Positions 23,127 to 34,332 of a stretch of DNA of 64,000 bases are shown here, piece after piece. The stretch is from Litoditis marina. Its lineage: Eukaryota; Nematoda; Chromadorea; Rhabditida; Rhabditidae. The notes beneath the pieces are model-generated. The model saw only the letters and a program-made list of their open reading frames with translations, ran no database searches and was not told where the DNA came from. How positions within the stretch are numbered: the stretch's first letter is position 1; every line of letters starts with the position of its first letter. The translations under genes were made by a program, and so were the position numbers. The stretch covers positions 51,973,902-52,037,901 of the forward strand of contig OZ038433.1 of assembly GCA_964036275.1 (NCBI GenBank), written 5' to 3'.

Positions 23127-26100
23127 ATGTTTCGTGCCATTTTCTTGTTCTACTTGAACTTGTCGATAGTCTCGGCAGTATGTCCTACCGACCTCCTGTG
23201 CGACCCAAATTACCCGAGGTAGGTATGACATTTACCCGAAAGTTATGGAATCACCGTCAAATACTTCGAGTTTGCTGACTTCGATAGATTGGTTCCTGTA
23301 TCATTCTCTTTCGTCTCTCTCTTTTTCTCACTCTCTCTGATTCTGTTTACTTTTCCGATCTCTTGCTTTCTCGCGCATATTTCCCATCTCTATGAATCAG
23401 GCTCGGTTCTACCCAGAACAAATCTCAGCTTGGGCGAAGAAGGTTTCCGTCTCAGTTTGCCACGAAATGTGTACCTATGGCTCAAATGTTCCATTTACGA
23501 TCATCATTTTCTCTACAGCTGCTACAAGTACGTGAACGATGAGGTCGAATACGTGGACGCCGAAGAGAGATGTATCAACTTGGGTGGCCACTTGGCCTCC
23601 ATAAACAACGTTTTCGAAGGACTTGCAATTGGAGGTTGTTTTCACCTACTTGATCACAAATCGTTGTTGAAAAACGTCTAATGATTTTTTAAGCATTAGT
23701 GATTCAGACCAAGCGTGACTGAAGGCGAACGGGGAACTCAAGAATTTTACAGGTCCCTGGCGTTTTCAAATTTATTGATTTATTCATTTACATTCGAGCA
23801 TGTAAAGTACATATATAGAAAAAAGAACATACGAAAACAAACTGAATTTAAGAAAGATGAAAACAAGAATCGAAATTATGATGATCAGAAAAGTGTAACA
23901 TTGAACGAGCATGTATTTTTTATTTCAGTTTGCCACCTAAGAAACCAACCTCAATTTTTCTATCTTTGCAGAAACGGCCCAATCGATGTTCGATGGTGCA
24001 TTCGACTTTTGGATCGGTGCCAATCGTTTGCAAGGCGCCTGGAGTTGGACTGACGGTTCACCGTGGGGTTACACCAATTGGTATGCGGGTGAGTAGGTGA
24101 TGGGATTTAAGTTTTTTGCCTCTATAAGTCCTAGATTCTTTTATCAGTTGTTAAAACGTTGCGATTTTTTTTAAAAACGTTTGATTGTAAAAGCGATGTT
24201 TGTTTCACTGATACTTACTGATAAGCCAAGTCAATGAAAAGATAACAAATTGGAGAGAACAATCTATTCATGTAGCTCCCGATACACAAATTATGGGTCA
24301 TGAATGTTGTGGTAGAATGAAATTCCTCTAGTGCTAACGAGAACACGTGAAATCTAGTGACCAGAAACCAAGTACAAAAACGCGAATGTTACTTCTGCTT
24401 CTCGTACAAAACACAAATTGCAGGCCAGCCAGGCATCAGCGAGTGTGGATCGATGTTGCTGAATGACAGTACTTGGATGTGAGTTGTACAATCAACAACT
24501 GAGCAAGCTCTGGACAAATTTGTATGAAAAGAGTATTGAACATGGTTGAATTAAAGACGTTAACTGAAAACGAATTTACATCACTTCAATGTTTCAGTGG
24601 GTCGCGATCAAACTCGAGAAAGCCGTTCGTTTGTGCCCTGCCTCATCCTGGAACCAGCACAACCTGCCCAGTATGTGCTACATGCGCCACGTGTCACACG
24701 TGTCCGCCACCCGCTCCTACTTGCTCTAGCACACGTGAGTTATATTTTAGTAAGTTTTGTAATGATTTTGGACCAGTTCAGCATTTGAATCAACTAGCTT
24801 TGTAATTTTGTTTAAAAAAAGTGTTTGCCCGAAGTTCATCTGATGTGTTTTCAGCAACGTGTGCGAGTGGCTGGGTCTACAATAGCGAAACGAAATCATG
24901 TTATAAAGTGAGTAGCGTATCTTTAAAATGTTCTGATAAACACGAATGTTTTTTTCTCTACTTGTTTCCTAATTTTTTTGGTAGCATACACATTTTCGAC
25001 TGTTGTTCAAATTATTTTATTCACATATATATATGGGCTTGCTCACTCGCTGACCCTATCCAATCAATCACTTTACACGTGAAAAGGTGAGAAACTTCTC
25101 AAGGTTCTAATAACTTTGCAGTTGTTTTGCCTCTTCTTTTACCCATCGAACCGGTATACAGCGGGAACGGATAATTTTGTACCGTAGTCCGTAATGTTGA
25201 TCGTATGAAATTTTCACTAGGGTGGTCTCTAGCCGAGAAAAATGGAAGCGAAGAAATCTGTAATAATGTTAAACGGAGTATGAGAGTATAAGGTCATACA
25301 TGTTTGTGTGCTAACGAGCAGGAAAGGATCACTCTCAATTTGTGAATCTCCATGTTTTCTCGACAACAATGCTTGCGCACGTTCTCCCAATTTTGATTTC
25401 GGAGTGTGCGATCAGTTTTAGAGTATTGTACACGCAACGATTTCCAGGTTCTAAGAGACTTGACCTTTTCTGAGGGAGTACAAGAATGCAACAACTCGGG
25501 GGCGCATCTCGCCTCTATTCATAGCGAAGAAGAAAACTTATTCATATTTGGTGAGAGTTTTTCATACTATAAATGACTGTTTTCTCTACGTACGGAATAA
25601 GGACTACCCTGGTACCACTTGAAAATACAACTGGAGGGTAGTAGGTATTTGAATCAGGGTAGTATTGAAAGTACTACAACACGAGGACTGCCAATCAAAC
25701 ATAAAAACCTGTTCCTATCTCTGCTTGAACGGATGAACGTGATTATGAGTACAGAAAAAATTACTACCAGAGTGATTGATAAAAGAGAAATTTCATATTA
25801 AGGACCACTTCAGATCTGACCCACACTGGCTTCACCGGCACCTGGGCGCAACAAACAGCCATCGGACTCTATAAGATAGGAACGAACTGGTATTGGCGCG
25901 ACGGTTCGGAGGTGCGAAAAATTAAATTTTGAAGGAGGGTAAATTGAAACGCTAGTTAAGTACCCTATCGTTACCTAAACATAACGCGGCACACACTAAA
26001 TTGGAACATGTGAACTGTAGGCAAGTTTCGTTTGGTGATTTGAATGAATGAAGGTATGTTTTAATTTCTCCTGAGCAGTCTTTGCATATTGACTTTTCTT

Positions 26101-26638
26101 TCAGCCCCCTCCGAACAGCAAATCCAACAAGTTCGGAAAAGTTTTATTCAGATAACGGACTATGTTAACAGTTAGCACGTCATGCCGGAAAGTTCAGTAC
26201 AGAAAATTCAGAATATACAATGCATTAGTGTATGTTTCAGTACGATTACTATCCGTGGGCAGACGGTGAACCCGATAATTACGGAGGAAACGAGGATTGC
26301 GGCATGGTGAGTTTGATAAAATAGTATTGAAATAAGTCAAATTGTGAAATATTTATCGGAAACAACAGATTGCCTAGGGGAAGGTTGAATGCTATCTCAT
26401 ATATAGCACGTATGCCGGAGTATCACGACACCTTGATATGTCTTTTGTCCAGGTAAGGAGGTGAATATTATAAATTTGCGCAATTTTTTGAATAAATATA
26501 CATTCAATATTTAATAATATCTTCAAGCTTTACTCGGATTACTGTCACGGCGCCCAGGGAAATCATATCGGGAGATGGAACGACTATCCCTGTACTACGA
26601 GATGTCGTGCACTGGTGTGCAAGAAACCGTCACACTAA
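23127..26638 (+). CDS. Secreted two-domain C-type lectin (315 aa)
   Basis: Ten exons with consistent phases: 23127-23218, 23519-23634, 23972-24088, 24424-24478, 24598-24734, 24855-24907, 25448-25550, 25814-25911, 26241-26306, 26528-26638. A signal peptide (MFRAIFLFYLNLSIVSA) precedes CPTDLLCDPN. CTLD1 (about 31-145) has CINLGGHLASI and FWIGANRLQGAWSWTDG, with QPG where calcium lectins have QPD or EPN, so it probably does not bind sugar by the classic site. A Cys/Pro-rich linker (CPVCATCATCHTCPP) follows. CTLD2 (about 191-315) has NWYWRDG, GEPDNYGGNEDCG and WNDYPC; EPD fits a calcium/sugar site. The protein is secreted, and nematode lectins of this layout are often immune or intestinal. It is a tandem paralogue of 17402-22378. 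Confidence 0.9.
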
Positions 26639-26686
26639 TTGAAGAATACTTTTTTATACCCAGTTGTACGATATAAGCTTACATTT

Positions 26687-26692
26687 AATAAA
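26687..26692 (+). terminator. AATAAA polyadenylation signal
   Basis: AATAAA about 50 bases after the stop of the second lectin gene. Confidence 0.75.
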
Positions 26693-26778
26693 CTTTGTTG
26701 CTCTAGTAATATATAAAACTTTCTCGCCCATCTGGAAAAGAAAAAAATTGAGGATCTTATCCTTAAATTCTTATGTTT

Positions 26779-27038
26779 ATATACTATATCCAAATGGTGG
26801 GAAAAATTATTGTTCTACAATATACTAATGATTTCTGTAAATGCCGAATTTTTGCAAAACTTACCAACATTGGAGGATTGCAAAACTTACCAACATTGGA
26901 CCTTCAAACCAATATTGGTAAGTTTTGCAATCCGAAATGTTGTCAAAAAGACCCGAATTGAATTCGGCATTTACAGAAATCAATCATTAGTATATTGTAG
27001 AACAATCATTTATTTCCGACCATTTGGATATAGTGTAT
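26779..27038. mobile_element. Foldback element
   Basis: Arms of about 90 bp mirror each other: TTCTGTAAATGCCGAATT and TTGTTCTACAATATACTAAT reappear inverted on the right. The centre holds CAAAACTTACCAACATTGG twice directly and once inverted. It is non-coding. Confidence 0.8.
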
Positions 27039-27189
27039 GAACACGATAAATTTTTGGTTCTATCGAAGTCAACAACAGAGGTCAATCACATCGGTTTGAC
27101 AACATCTATCTATAAAACCTGCTCGAAACATTCAGACAGTTTAAACAAAAGGGTCAGTCGTAGTTCGAGTTTGAAAAGCTTTCTATGAG

Positions 27190-27290
27190 GATTGAGGCGG
27201 TTGGTACTATTCCGAATGGTATACGTGAAATTAAGATTAAGCATTCGAACTATTTCAAAAAATTATTGTTATATTTATTTAAAACAAAAA
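27190..27290 (-). pseudogene. Trace of Maverick ATPase (copy Y)
   Basis: Short similarity to the ATPase region of copy Z near 52570-52625, sharing TAAGCATTCGAACT and its surroundings. Too little remains for a frame. It lies at the far end of the Y copy, after several insertions. Confidence 0.3.
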
Positions 27291-27728
27291 TATTTGTTGT
27301 CATTAAGACTTTTTGGATGTTATTATGAAAATATGTGCTCAGTGAAAGGTGCCACTCAAAATCGTTTCGACCCTGATTCAAGACGATTTTGGTGTTGTTC
27401 TCAGAGGGTTGGGTCATCATCAGTTGAACCCCTCTGAGAACTTGAAAAACAGGACGAGAAGACTTACCACCGTCTTCTCACGAAGAATGAGTAAAAATGG
27501 CATCGCGCGCAGCGCGAAGCGCTGCGCAGATTAGTTTTTGATCACAACATTGCGGACTTTCAAAAGTGGTTTTATGCCATTTTCTCAAAAACTCCTGAAC
27601 GGATTTTTGAGATTTTGATGGAAAGAGATAGAGGAGGAAAGGCTTTATCATTGAGCTATTCGATATTTGATGTGCGACCAGTGATCTACAGTTATGCTGA
27701 ATATCGTCTCGCAAAAATGTCTTCCGAC

Positions 27729-27786
27729 GGCGGCCGCGTGGCGCGGCGTGGCGCGGCGTGGCGTGGCGCGGCGCGGCGGCCGCAAA
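27729..27786. repeat. GC-rich GGCGC tandem tract bounded by GCGGCCGC
   Basis: GGCGCGGCGT units are flanked by GCGGCCGC-like ends in an otherwise AT-rich region. It may form a hairpin or a G-rich structure. Confidence 0.8.
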
Positions 27787-28082
27787 ACCGACGAATTTAA
27801 CCGATTCGTCTGAAATTTGGAATATAGTTAGAAACAGCAGAGTTATGTATAAATCTGAAATCTGGGACCAATCGGTTAAAAATGAGTCATTTTATCGCCT
27901 TGGAAACATTGCATTTAGCTGCTTTGACAATCACTTCTAGATGTGCGGAGTGTGCGCAGTGAGCTGTTGTTCCGCCTTTTGGTGGTTTGAATAGATCAAA
28001 ATATATTGGAAAAACAATTGTGTTAATCCGTAGAGATCCTGACTACATAAAAAGGTTAATCGAACAAAAACAAAAATGCTGT

Positions 28083-28155
28083 CCGTGAAAGGATTCGAAC
28101 CCTCGGCCTACTGAACTGTAGTGCGCTGCTCTGCCGACTGAGCCAAATCGTCACG
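28083..28155 (-). repeat. tRNA-like sequence, likely degenerate
   Basis: The minus strand contains TTGGCTCAGTCGG (box A), GGGTTCGAATCC (box B) and a 3' TTTCACGG. The anticodon arm is irregular and the acceptor arms pair poorly. The 3' end matches the tRNA-like copy at 37004-37076. Confidence 0.4.
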
Positions 28156-28380
28156 AAGGAAGAAAAAATGGACGGCGCCACACGTGCGCTGCCCGAAATC
28201 AAGGATTGATCACGGTTTCTGAGAGAATGCTTACTAACCAGAGTTCTAACGCAGTTTATGTTCTGCAAATCAACTTAGTATTCATTGTTACGTTCAAAAA
28301 AGTATAATAATAATGGATTAGATGCTCATTATTTCCTATCTATTGATTCATTATTTCCTTCGGAAATATAGAAAATGAGG

Positions 28381-28967
28381 ACAATTTGTATAAAAAAACG
28401 ATGTAAAGTGAGAGACGATTAGCTTTTGAGATTGAACTGCATGGAATATAGAAAAGGAGGACAATAACTCAAGAGGGAAAAAAAATCTAATCTCGCAATT
28501 TTCATGATCATCCTGACAGACTGATTCAAAAAATATATGCTAAATCTTTTAGAAAAGTCCGCTTACACTAAAAACGTATCTGAAACAAAAATCAGCTATA
28601 CTGTCAGTCTATCGCACAGTCACGTGAAACATGTTAAACACAGCAGAACTCGGAAACGTGAAACGACAAAGTGCACACTTAGGCTATTAGAATGCTAACT
28701 TTACATGAATATTCAAGAAACTTATAGTGTACTCTGTTCTGTTATCATTTTTGAATCAATGGTGATAATCACATTAGGACGTTTCATCTAATTGTTTGCT
28801 GCAAGGTTTTTTTTCACTGAAAAACAAAATGTTTTTGACCCATGAAAATTGCGAGATTAGATTTTTTATTTCCCTCTTGAGTTATTGTCCTCCTTTTCTA
28901 TATTCCATGCAGTTCAATCTCAAAAGCTAATCGTCTCTCACTTTACATCGTTTTTTTATACAAATTG
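28381..28967. mobile_element. Foldback with 126-bp near-perfect arms
   Basis: The arm at 28381-28506 is repeated inverted at 28841-28967 with very few differences. The spacer of about 335 bp contains a copy of the TATACTGT...TATACT MITE at 28597-28732, a nested insertion. Confidence 0.85.
28597..28732. mobile_element. TATACTGT MITE, copy 1
   Basis: About 130 bp containing CGCACAGTCACGTGAAACAT and GCAGAACTCGGAAACGTG. Other copies are at 59559-59681, 60327-60460 and 62538-62671. The ends are imperfect inverted repeats starting TATACT. Confidence 0.7.
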
Positions 28968-29026
28968 CTTTCACTTCGTCGCACATTCAAGCTCGAGAGC
29001 TGTGATACGTGTTTCCACCTTACCAA

Positions 29027-29084
29027 GAAAACTGGTGAGAGGCAGCTGGGGCGAATTCGCCCCAGCTGCCTTTCACCAGTTTTC
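29027..29084. repeat. 58-bp near-perfect palindrome
   Basis: The centre is GAATTC at 29053-29058, with arms of GAAAACTGGTGA, GGCAGCTGGGGC and their mirror. Only one or two positions mismatch. Confidence 0.9.
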
Positions 29085-29139
29085 TTTATTTCAAAAAAAG
29101 TTTTCTTTATTTCAAAAAAAAAATTGTGTGTAAATGAAA

Positions 29140-29270
29140 ACAACTGATATCGAGGTTTTGGGTGGGTACAGGAACCAATCTTTCATATTCCTTGTTTTAT
29201 GTCCATTTTTCATCTGATCATCAATAAAAATAAGTGGTATTTTACTTTCAATTGATCCTTTCCTTAATAA
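29140..29270 (-). pseudogene. Maverick ATPase fragment (copy Y)
   Basis: The DNA matches 52650-52760 of copy Z, sharing CATCTGATCATCAATAA and GGTGGGTA. That region encodes the Walker-B segment of the ATPase. Here it is interrupted by stops. Confidence 0.6.
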
Positions 29271-29399
29271 TAATGTTTATTCCTTCAAATCGATAAACAA
29301 TTAAAACATGCTTCAAGATATGAGGGAAAAAACTGAGTCCCCAAAGGGATGGAAGCATAACTCTTCCATCTACAAGTCAGGGGGAGCTTTTTAGGATCT

Positions 29400-30230
29400 C
29401 AGTTGATTTCTCGCATCTATTGAAGTGCATATGGAACATTTTGAAATAAGACAGCAATATCAATCACATCTAAATAAGATTTAAACTGTTCAACACAGTT
29501 TTTCTATATATTTGCTAATCGAGTTCCACATTTTTACCACTCTCGGAAAGAACCAATTTGTATCACTAATTTTATCACACAATATAAGACGAAGCCTATC
29601 CCTCTTGAGTTTACTGTTTTTCCAGGGACTAGATGGTAGTTGGGGTAGGCCTGCCTGTATTTTGAAGGCCTTTAGTAGATCGTATTCAGCACGTCAGAGG
29701 CCGTATGCATCAAACATCCCGGGCCGGGCTGGGATGCTAACCCACGCTATTTCCCGACCAATTGAGGTCGGGATATCATCCCAACCCGGCCCGGGATGTT
29801 TCATGCATACGGCCTCTGAAATAAAATGGTTTTTCATTTAATAAATTCAATCTGTCAGTGTAAGCATCATACGAAACGCCACATTTTTGGAAAGCAGAAG
29901 CGGAAAGCGAGTGAATCTCCTCAATGGTCCCGAACTAAAGATGCATGTGAATTAACAGTCGGACAGTGTATTTCGCTACAGTATTGAAGTATAGGGGAAA
30001 CGTATATATTGAATAATGCCATATACTCTTCAGGAGTACGAAATGAGAATGACCGAAGTATTTTGTTTGAAATCGCGGAAGCTTTGGGAACTTGCTGGTT
30101 TATATGACTGTCAAATTTTAATTTCTCGTTAACAAAACATATACAAAACACGACTTTGAAGGTTTTTCGAAAAACTGTGATGTGGTGAAGACTGCAAAAG
30201 CATATCTGACGTCTCAATATGCTCCACACA
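29400..30230 (-). pseudogene. Non-LTR retrotransposon RT C-terminal remnant
   Basis: The minus-strand frame 30229-29921 has NEKLKFDSHINQQVPKA and YVSPILQYCSEI, the pattern that closes the reverse transcriptase of CR1/Jockey-type LINEs. Further on, 29600-29440 encodes LRLILCDKISDTNWFFPRVV and MWNSI, the usual LINE tail. The element is 5' truncated, has stops, and is split by a palindromic MITE. It abuts Maverick copy Y. Confidence 0.75.
29693..29819. mobile_element. 127-bp palindromic MITE nested in the LINE
   Basis: CAGAGGCCGTATGCAT at the left is mirrored by ATGCATACGGCCTCTG at the right, with CATCCCGGGCCGGG arms inside. It interrupts the LINE coding remnant. Confidence 0.85.
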
Positions 30231-30234
30231 ATCT

Positions 30235-31017
30235 GGTAGTTTCTTTGTGACGACCACCATCTTTGCGTCGTTCACGATCAGAATTGGCGGACCTCCCGAG
30301 TCACATCCTCTGACTGAACGTGGAGAGCGGCTTGTGATGCGATCACGTGTTTCCGGACGATCAGTGCTGACCCAAATTTCACCACTGACAAATAGTATAT
30401 TGATACAGCTGAAAACATGAATGCTAAGAAAAAAGTCTTTCTTGGAAATTATTCAGAGCATCTTGATCATTATCTGAGAAAATATTAATATAACTGTTGA
30501 GCAGCAACTTCGCCACTTGTCGCGAAACAGGGTCTTTCCGAATCGTTTCCTTCTCTATGCTAATACCTACGTGATCGAAATATCTTTCGATGTATTCATT
30601 TTTTTCCGTCTCCGCCACTGTGCGTACCGGAAACCCGCTTGATTTCTGGAATTAGATCAATGTTCTTTGAAAACATAATGTTTTGATTATTGCGAGAATT
30701 ACCATGTTTGATAAAAATTAACTGTGAAAAATAATGGTTACCGATTTTAAATGGATATCTGTTTCATCTTCAGGAATGTGTCCACGTGGCTCGAAAATAT
30801 TTTATGCTCGATTTCTCGTCCGGCTTTGCGATAGGTCGAACACAAGTCCCAATGCATCGCCTCAAAATATAAGGTTATCAACACAAATAAACTGGTTATA
30901 GAGATTATTTAACAAACCTGGTGATGAAATGACTATAAAACCATTTAGGCTATCGAATGGTTATAGAATGTGAAATTTCAGTCGGGACATATCAAATCAC
31001 TGACACTGTAGACCTCC
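30235..31017 (-). pseudogene. Maverick DNA polymerase B, palm part (copy Y)
   Basis: Homologous to 42890-43680 of copy X. It includes the RQVAKLLLNS motif-B exon (30618-30424) and an RKLPD-like exon broken by stops near 30230-30400. It continues the polymerase fragment at 38920-41355, from which it is separated by a MITE and the LTR element. Confidence 0.8.
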
Positions 31018-31167
31018 AGAGTACGTATGCTAGAAGATCCCGGCCCCTTCATCCCATCCTGTGTCTCTCGCTCTGCCTCACTATTCTTGTCTCTTACATC
31101 CCGGCGAGATGTAAGAGCAGAAAAATAGCGTATGTTGGAGGAGACGCAGGATGGGATGAAGGGGCCG

Positions 31168-31566
31168 TGTCATGATCCCTTATTTAGGTATCACAACTTC
31201 CATCAGGCATGCCATTGCCCGAACCAGAAAGGCATCGGCCGCATAACCGAGACGAACTCAAGGACAGAAGATTTGCATAAAAGGACGGGACAGACGGAAG
31301 AAGACAGACGGGACACCGGGATGACTTACTGACACACCTTTTATATGTTTCATTTACACCTCGCACAATGATATGAATATTTTTATAAACTCTTTGTTCT
31401 TTACAATCCTATCCTAAAATGTTTTCCTTAAAAAAATCACCAAAAGGGTGTATACATATGATAACTTAGTAGAAATTTCAACTTTCAAGTAGATATAAAA
31501 ATACACTTTCGAGACCATTTAAATTGTTACAACAAGTCTTTCTTGGTTCACGCCATAAAGATCACA
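31168..31566 (+). repeat. 5' LTR
   Basis: 399 bp, TGTCATGATCCC to AAGATCACA. A TATA-like TTTTATATG lies near 31339. It differs from the 3' LTR at about five sites, suggesting a recent insertion. Confidence 0.95.
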
Positions 31567-31584
31567 TGGAGGTTCCGGCTCGAA
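31567..31584 (+). promoter_or_regulatory. Primer-binding site
   Basis: TGGAGGTTCCGGCTCGAA lies immediately after the LTR. Its complement ends in CCA and has a T-arm-like GTTCGAGCC pattern, as expected for priming by a host tRNA 3' end. The tRNA is not identified. Confidence 0.75.
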
Positions 31585-33330
31585 CTTACGTCCTTTCAGA
31601 TGTCTAAGTACCGCTACACTTTATTTTTTTCTCGAAATATATCATATGTATGCATTCAATAATTTTCACATATCCATTCCATCGTTCTCATTATTCATTA
31701 TTCATATCGTTTACGAGCCAGTTTCAGATCCGTTATCATAATATCTTTCCTCTAAGATAATAAGTGATTTACGACATCGAGCGGTGCGCCTGATGCACCT
31801 GTAGATACACACATAGAATGGCAAAGGGTTAATAGTTAAGCCACCACGGAAGAGAATAGAAACAACCTTCCTCGGAAAGCCGATTCGTATCACTAGTAAA
31901 GTAAACTTCAACTTGTTTAATCAATAGTAATTGACACCCAGGTTCTCACATGAAACACTAAACTACAATTTTCAGTAAGATTCGTCTTTGGTAAGTAAAT
32001 ACTGGTAATTTTCTTTTATACATTCCCGTGAAGTAATGTAAACACATACCTTTCATATTAGCGGAACCGTTTATATGCTCCGAATCGGAGCCGGAACTAC
32101 AGAATTACAGAAAGCCTATATCTAGCTGACAGACTGTGCACAGGCCGAGCTACCAGAACCCGACAGAAGATCGGAATCATGTCGAGAAGCTCCATGAATA
32201 CTTTTATAGCAACCAAGGAGTTGTTTAAATACTTTGTAACAACCACAAGGTTGTTAATCCATAAAATAGTAACAAAAATTTTCAGACGGAAGATATGGGA
32301 GTCCGGTTCCGCAACCGTAGTTCTTTAAACAAGTACAGACTTACCATCGAATACAGGCAAGCGCTTTAGGGGTACCCAAAACATCATTTCAAAAATGCAT
32401 ATATAATCAAAAAATGATGTACTTCTTATATAACCTTTGTTTACTGACATGCATTTTTGAGTCATCGTGTTTTCACATATGCTTACAACACTCTACTTCA
32501 AACAGATGAACAAATAGATGTCAACTCTCCCTCCTCCCGGGAAAACGATACAAAATTCAACAGGTATCAAGGATGAGAGCTTGGATCGATTCTGGTGGTC
32601 GGCCAACCAAAGAAGGATGGGTAAGAAAGCATGGGAAAACACCGATTTCCCAATGGCATTACCAATACCACTTTGTATAATGACCGCTTAACATCAAACT
32701 TGCTACCGCGCAATTAGGTAGACATATCATAACCCAATCCTTGACAGTGATTGACTCTCGTCAATCACTGTCAATAAGGGGCGGACCTCACCTACGAGAG
32801 AGAATTATCTCACATACAGGATTCATTCAGACCTGTCTCCTTTCATTAACTCCTCCCATCTTTAGAACCCATAAATACCCAGCCTCAGCATAACAATTCA
32901 CATTCAGTCACCAACGACGACTTCCTCTCTCATTCCATTACTTTTCCTTCCACAACTACCTCTCTCATAATAACCTCAAAATACCTTTTCAGTAGGGTCA
33001 ATAGTGTAAATTTTGAAGTTTTGGATACCTTCTCAATAGGGTTAATAGTGTAAATTCATATTTTATGAGAGTAGCCACAATCGAATATATATCATAAAGC
33101 CCATCATTTCTATAAACTCTTACATTTAGCTATTACATAACACAACCATTCGCCAAAATCCGCCATACCCATCCAAATTGTTTTGTTCTCTTACTCATAT
33201 ACATATTTCAGTCCCCTCTCACTTGGATAGTTAGAGAACTTCTGTTCTCCACAGTTTTCGAGCCCACCGAGCTCCACAGCGTACAGCTTTCCCAGCCTAC
33301 CAGTACACCGTCGCACCGACTCAGGTTCAG
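31585..33330 (+). other. LTR-element leader, possible internal promoter
   Basis: No long frame. A TATA-like ATAAATA is at about 32873, and CATTCAGTCACC lies about 30 bases on, a plausible start site for ORF A. Near 32990-33055 the unit AGGGT(C/T)AATAGTGTAAATT occurs twice. Acceptor-like TTTCAG (33213) and CCACAG (33254) precede ORF A. Confidence 0.35.
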
Positions 33331-33924
33331 ATGACAACACCATTCGCGAACATCAGAGAATTACTCGAGAAGAAGGAAAGTGGGAAGATTGTGCCCACAA
33401 GTCATATTTTGTCACAAATGGGTCAGACAAAATGGGAAGAGATCACAATCGAAGTCAAGAAAGAAGAGCACATTGATATGATATTTGCATCGAGAGACGA
33501 CTCTCTTCAAATTCCGATAATGGCAGACCACCGCCATTTCAGAACGGAAAATGGGAAAATTATGAACCAGGGAAGACGAGGGCTACAGGTAATCCCATAT
33601 ATGGAGGGAACGGCGGAAGACCAATACAATATTTCCAACATATTCAAAAGGTCTTTCCGCACATGCACCCTCTCCATCTATGGCAATTATGTGGGCTGCT
33701 CGCTTCCCTGGAACATCGCACATTACGTGAAAGAATACATTGCCACTGAAAAGACTTACATCTGGGGTTTGAATTATGCCGGGGCAGTGGGATATTTGGT
33801 TCGATCGAGTTCAATCCCCACACATTACGACATTTCCCTCAAGGAATGTCAACCTGTGGAAAGAGAATTCGATTACAACCAGTTCCACAGTCTCGGATAC
33901 ATTCCAGTTCGCCACAACTGGTAA
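33331..33924 (+). CDS. ORF A of the LTR element, unknown protein (197 aa)
   Basis: An unrecognised single-exon frame from ATG to TAA. The frame stays open upstream to about 33255, so an in-frame N-terminal extension by splicing is possible. It shares a pattern with ORF B: FAN(I/V)REL near the start, VP..H, then PI..DH, an acidic G..ED...(I/E)IS block and a following T.(T)L.I segment. There is no signal peptide, transmembrane helix, zinc knuckle or polymerase motif. An RNA- or nucleic-acid-binding capsid-like role cannot be excluded. The two ORFs appear to have arisen by duplication within the element or its donor. Confidence 0.7.
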   Translation: MTTPFANIRELLEKKESGKIVPTSHILSQMGQTKWEEITIEVKKEEHIDMIFASRDDSLQIPIMADHRHFRTENGKIMNQGRRGLQVIPYMEGTAEDQYNISNIFKRSFRTCTLSIYGNYVGCSLPWNIAHYVKEYIATEKTYIWGLNYAGAVGYLVRSSSIPTHYDISLKECQPVEREFDYNQFHSLGYIPVRHNW

Positions 33925-34332
33925 ACGGAAATATGCAGTGCACTTAATGAACTCTCTCGTGATCATATACCAGTAAAGTCTGACTGAGCTACAAAAAGTA
34001 GTCCGCTTCCCGATGTCGAATCGCGGAAAATTTATGATTGTTCATCAAAGGCAGACCGAATTTCTTCTTCCGACAAAAAGTAGCGCGTTTTATTTTTTCA
34101 GACTATCTAAACAACTTTGCTGGTATATGTTCACAATAATTAGTAACAAGTATCAACGCCATCACGCAATGTATTTTTTTTTCATATGTACTCAGTGAAT
34201 TCGAAATATCTATGTGCTTTATACTCATTGTCATTTGCTTTTACATACTAACACCAATAATTGTTGATGCTGCTTCGAATAAATTTGTAACAGAAAACCT
34301 AGTATTTGAGGAAATTTCTTTAAATAATTTAG

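Noticed and set aside
23289..23518. Open frame continuing upstream of lectin exon 2
   Set aside because: Exon 1 joins directly at 23519 in the same phase as the paralogue; the upstream part is intronic.
28083..28155. Functional tRNA gene
   Set aside because: Boxes A and B are good, but acceptor and anticodon arms do not pair properly by eye, so it is listed only as tRNA-like.
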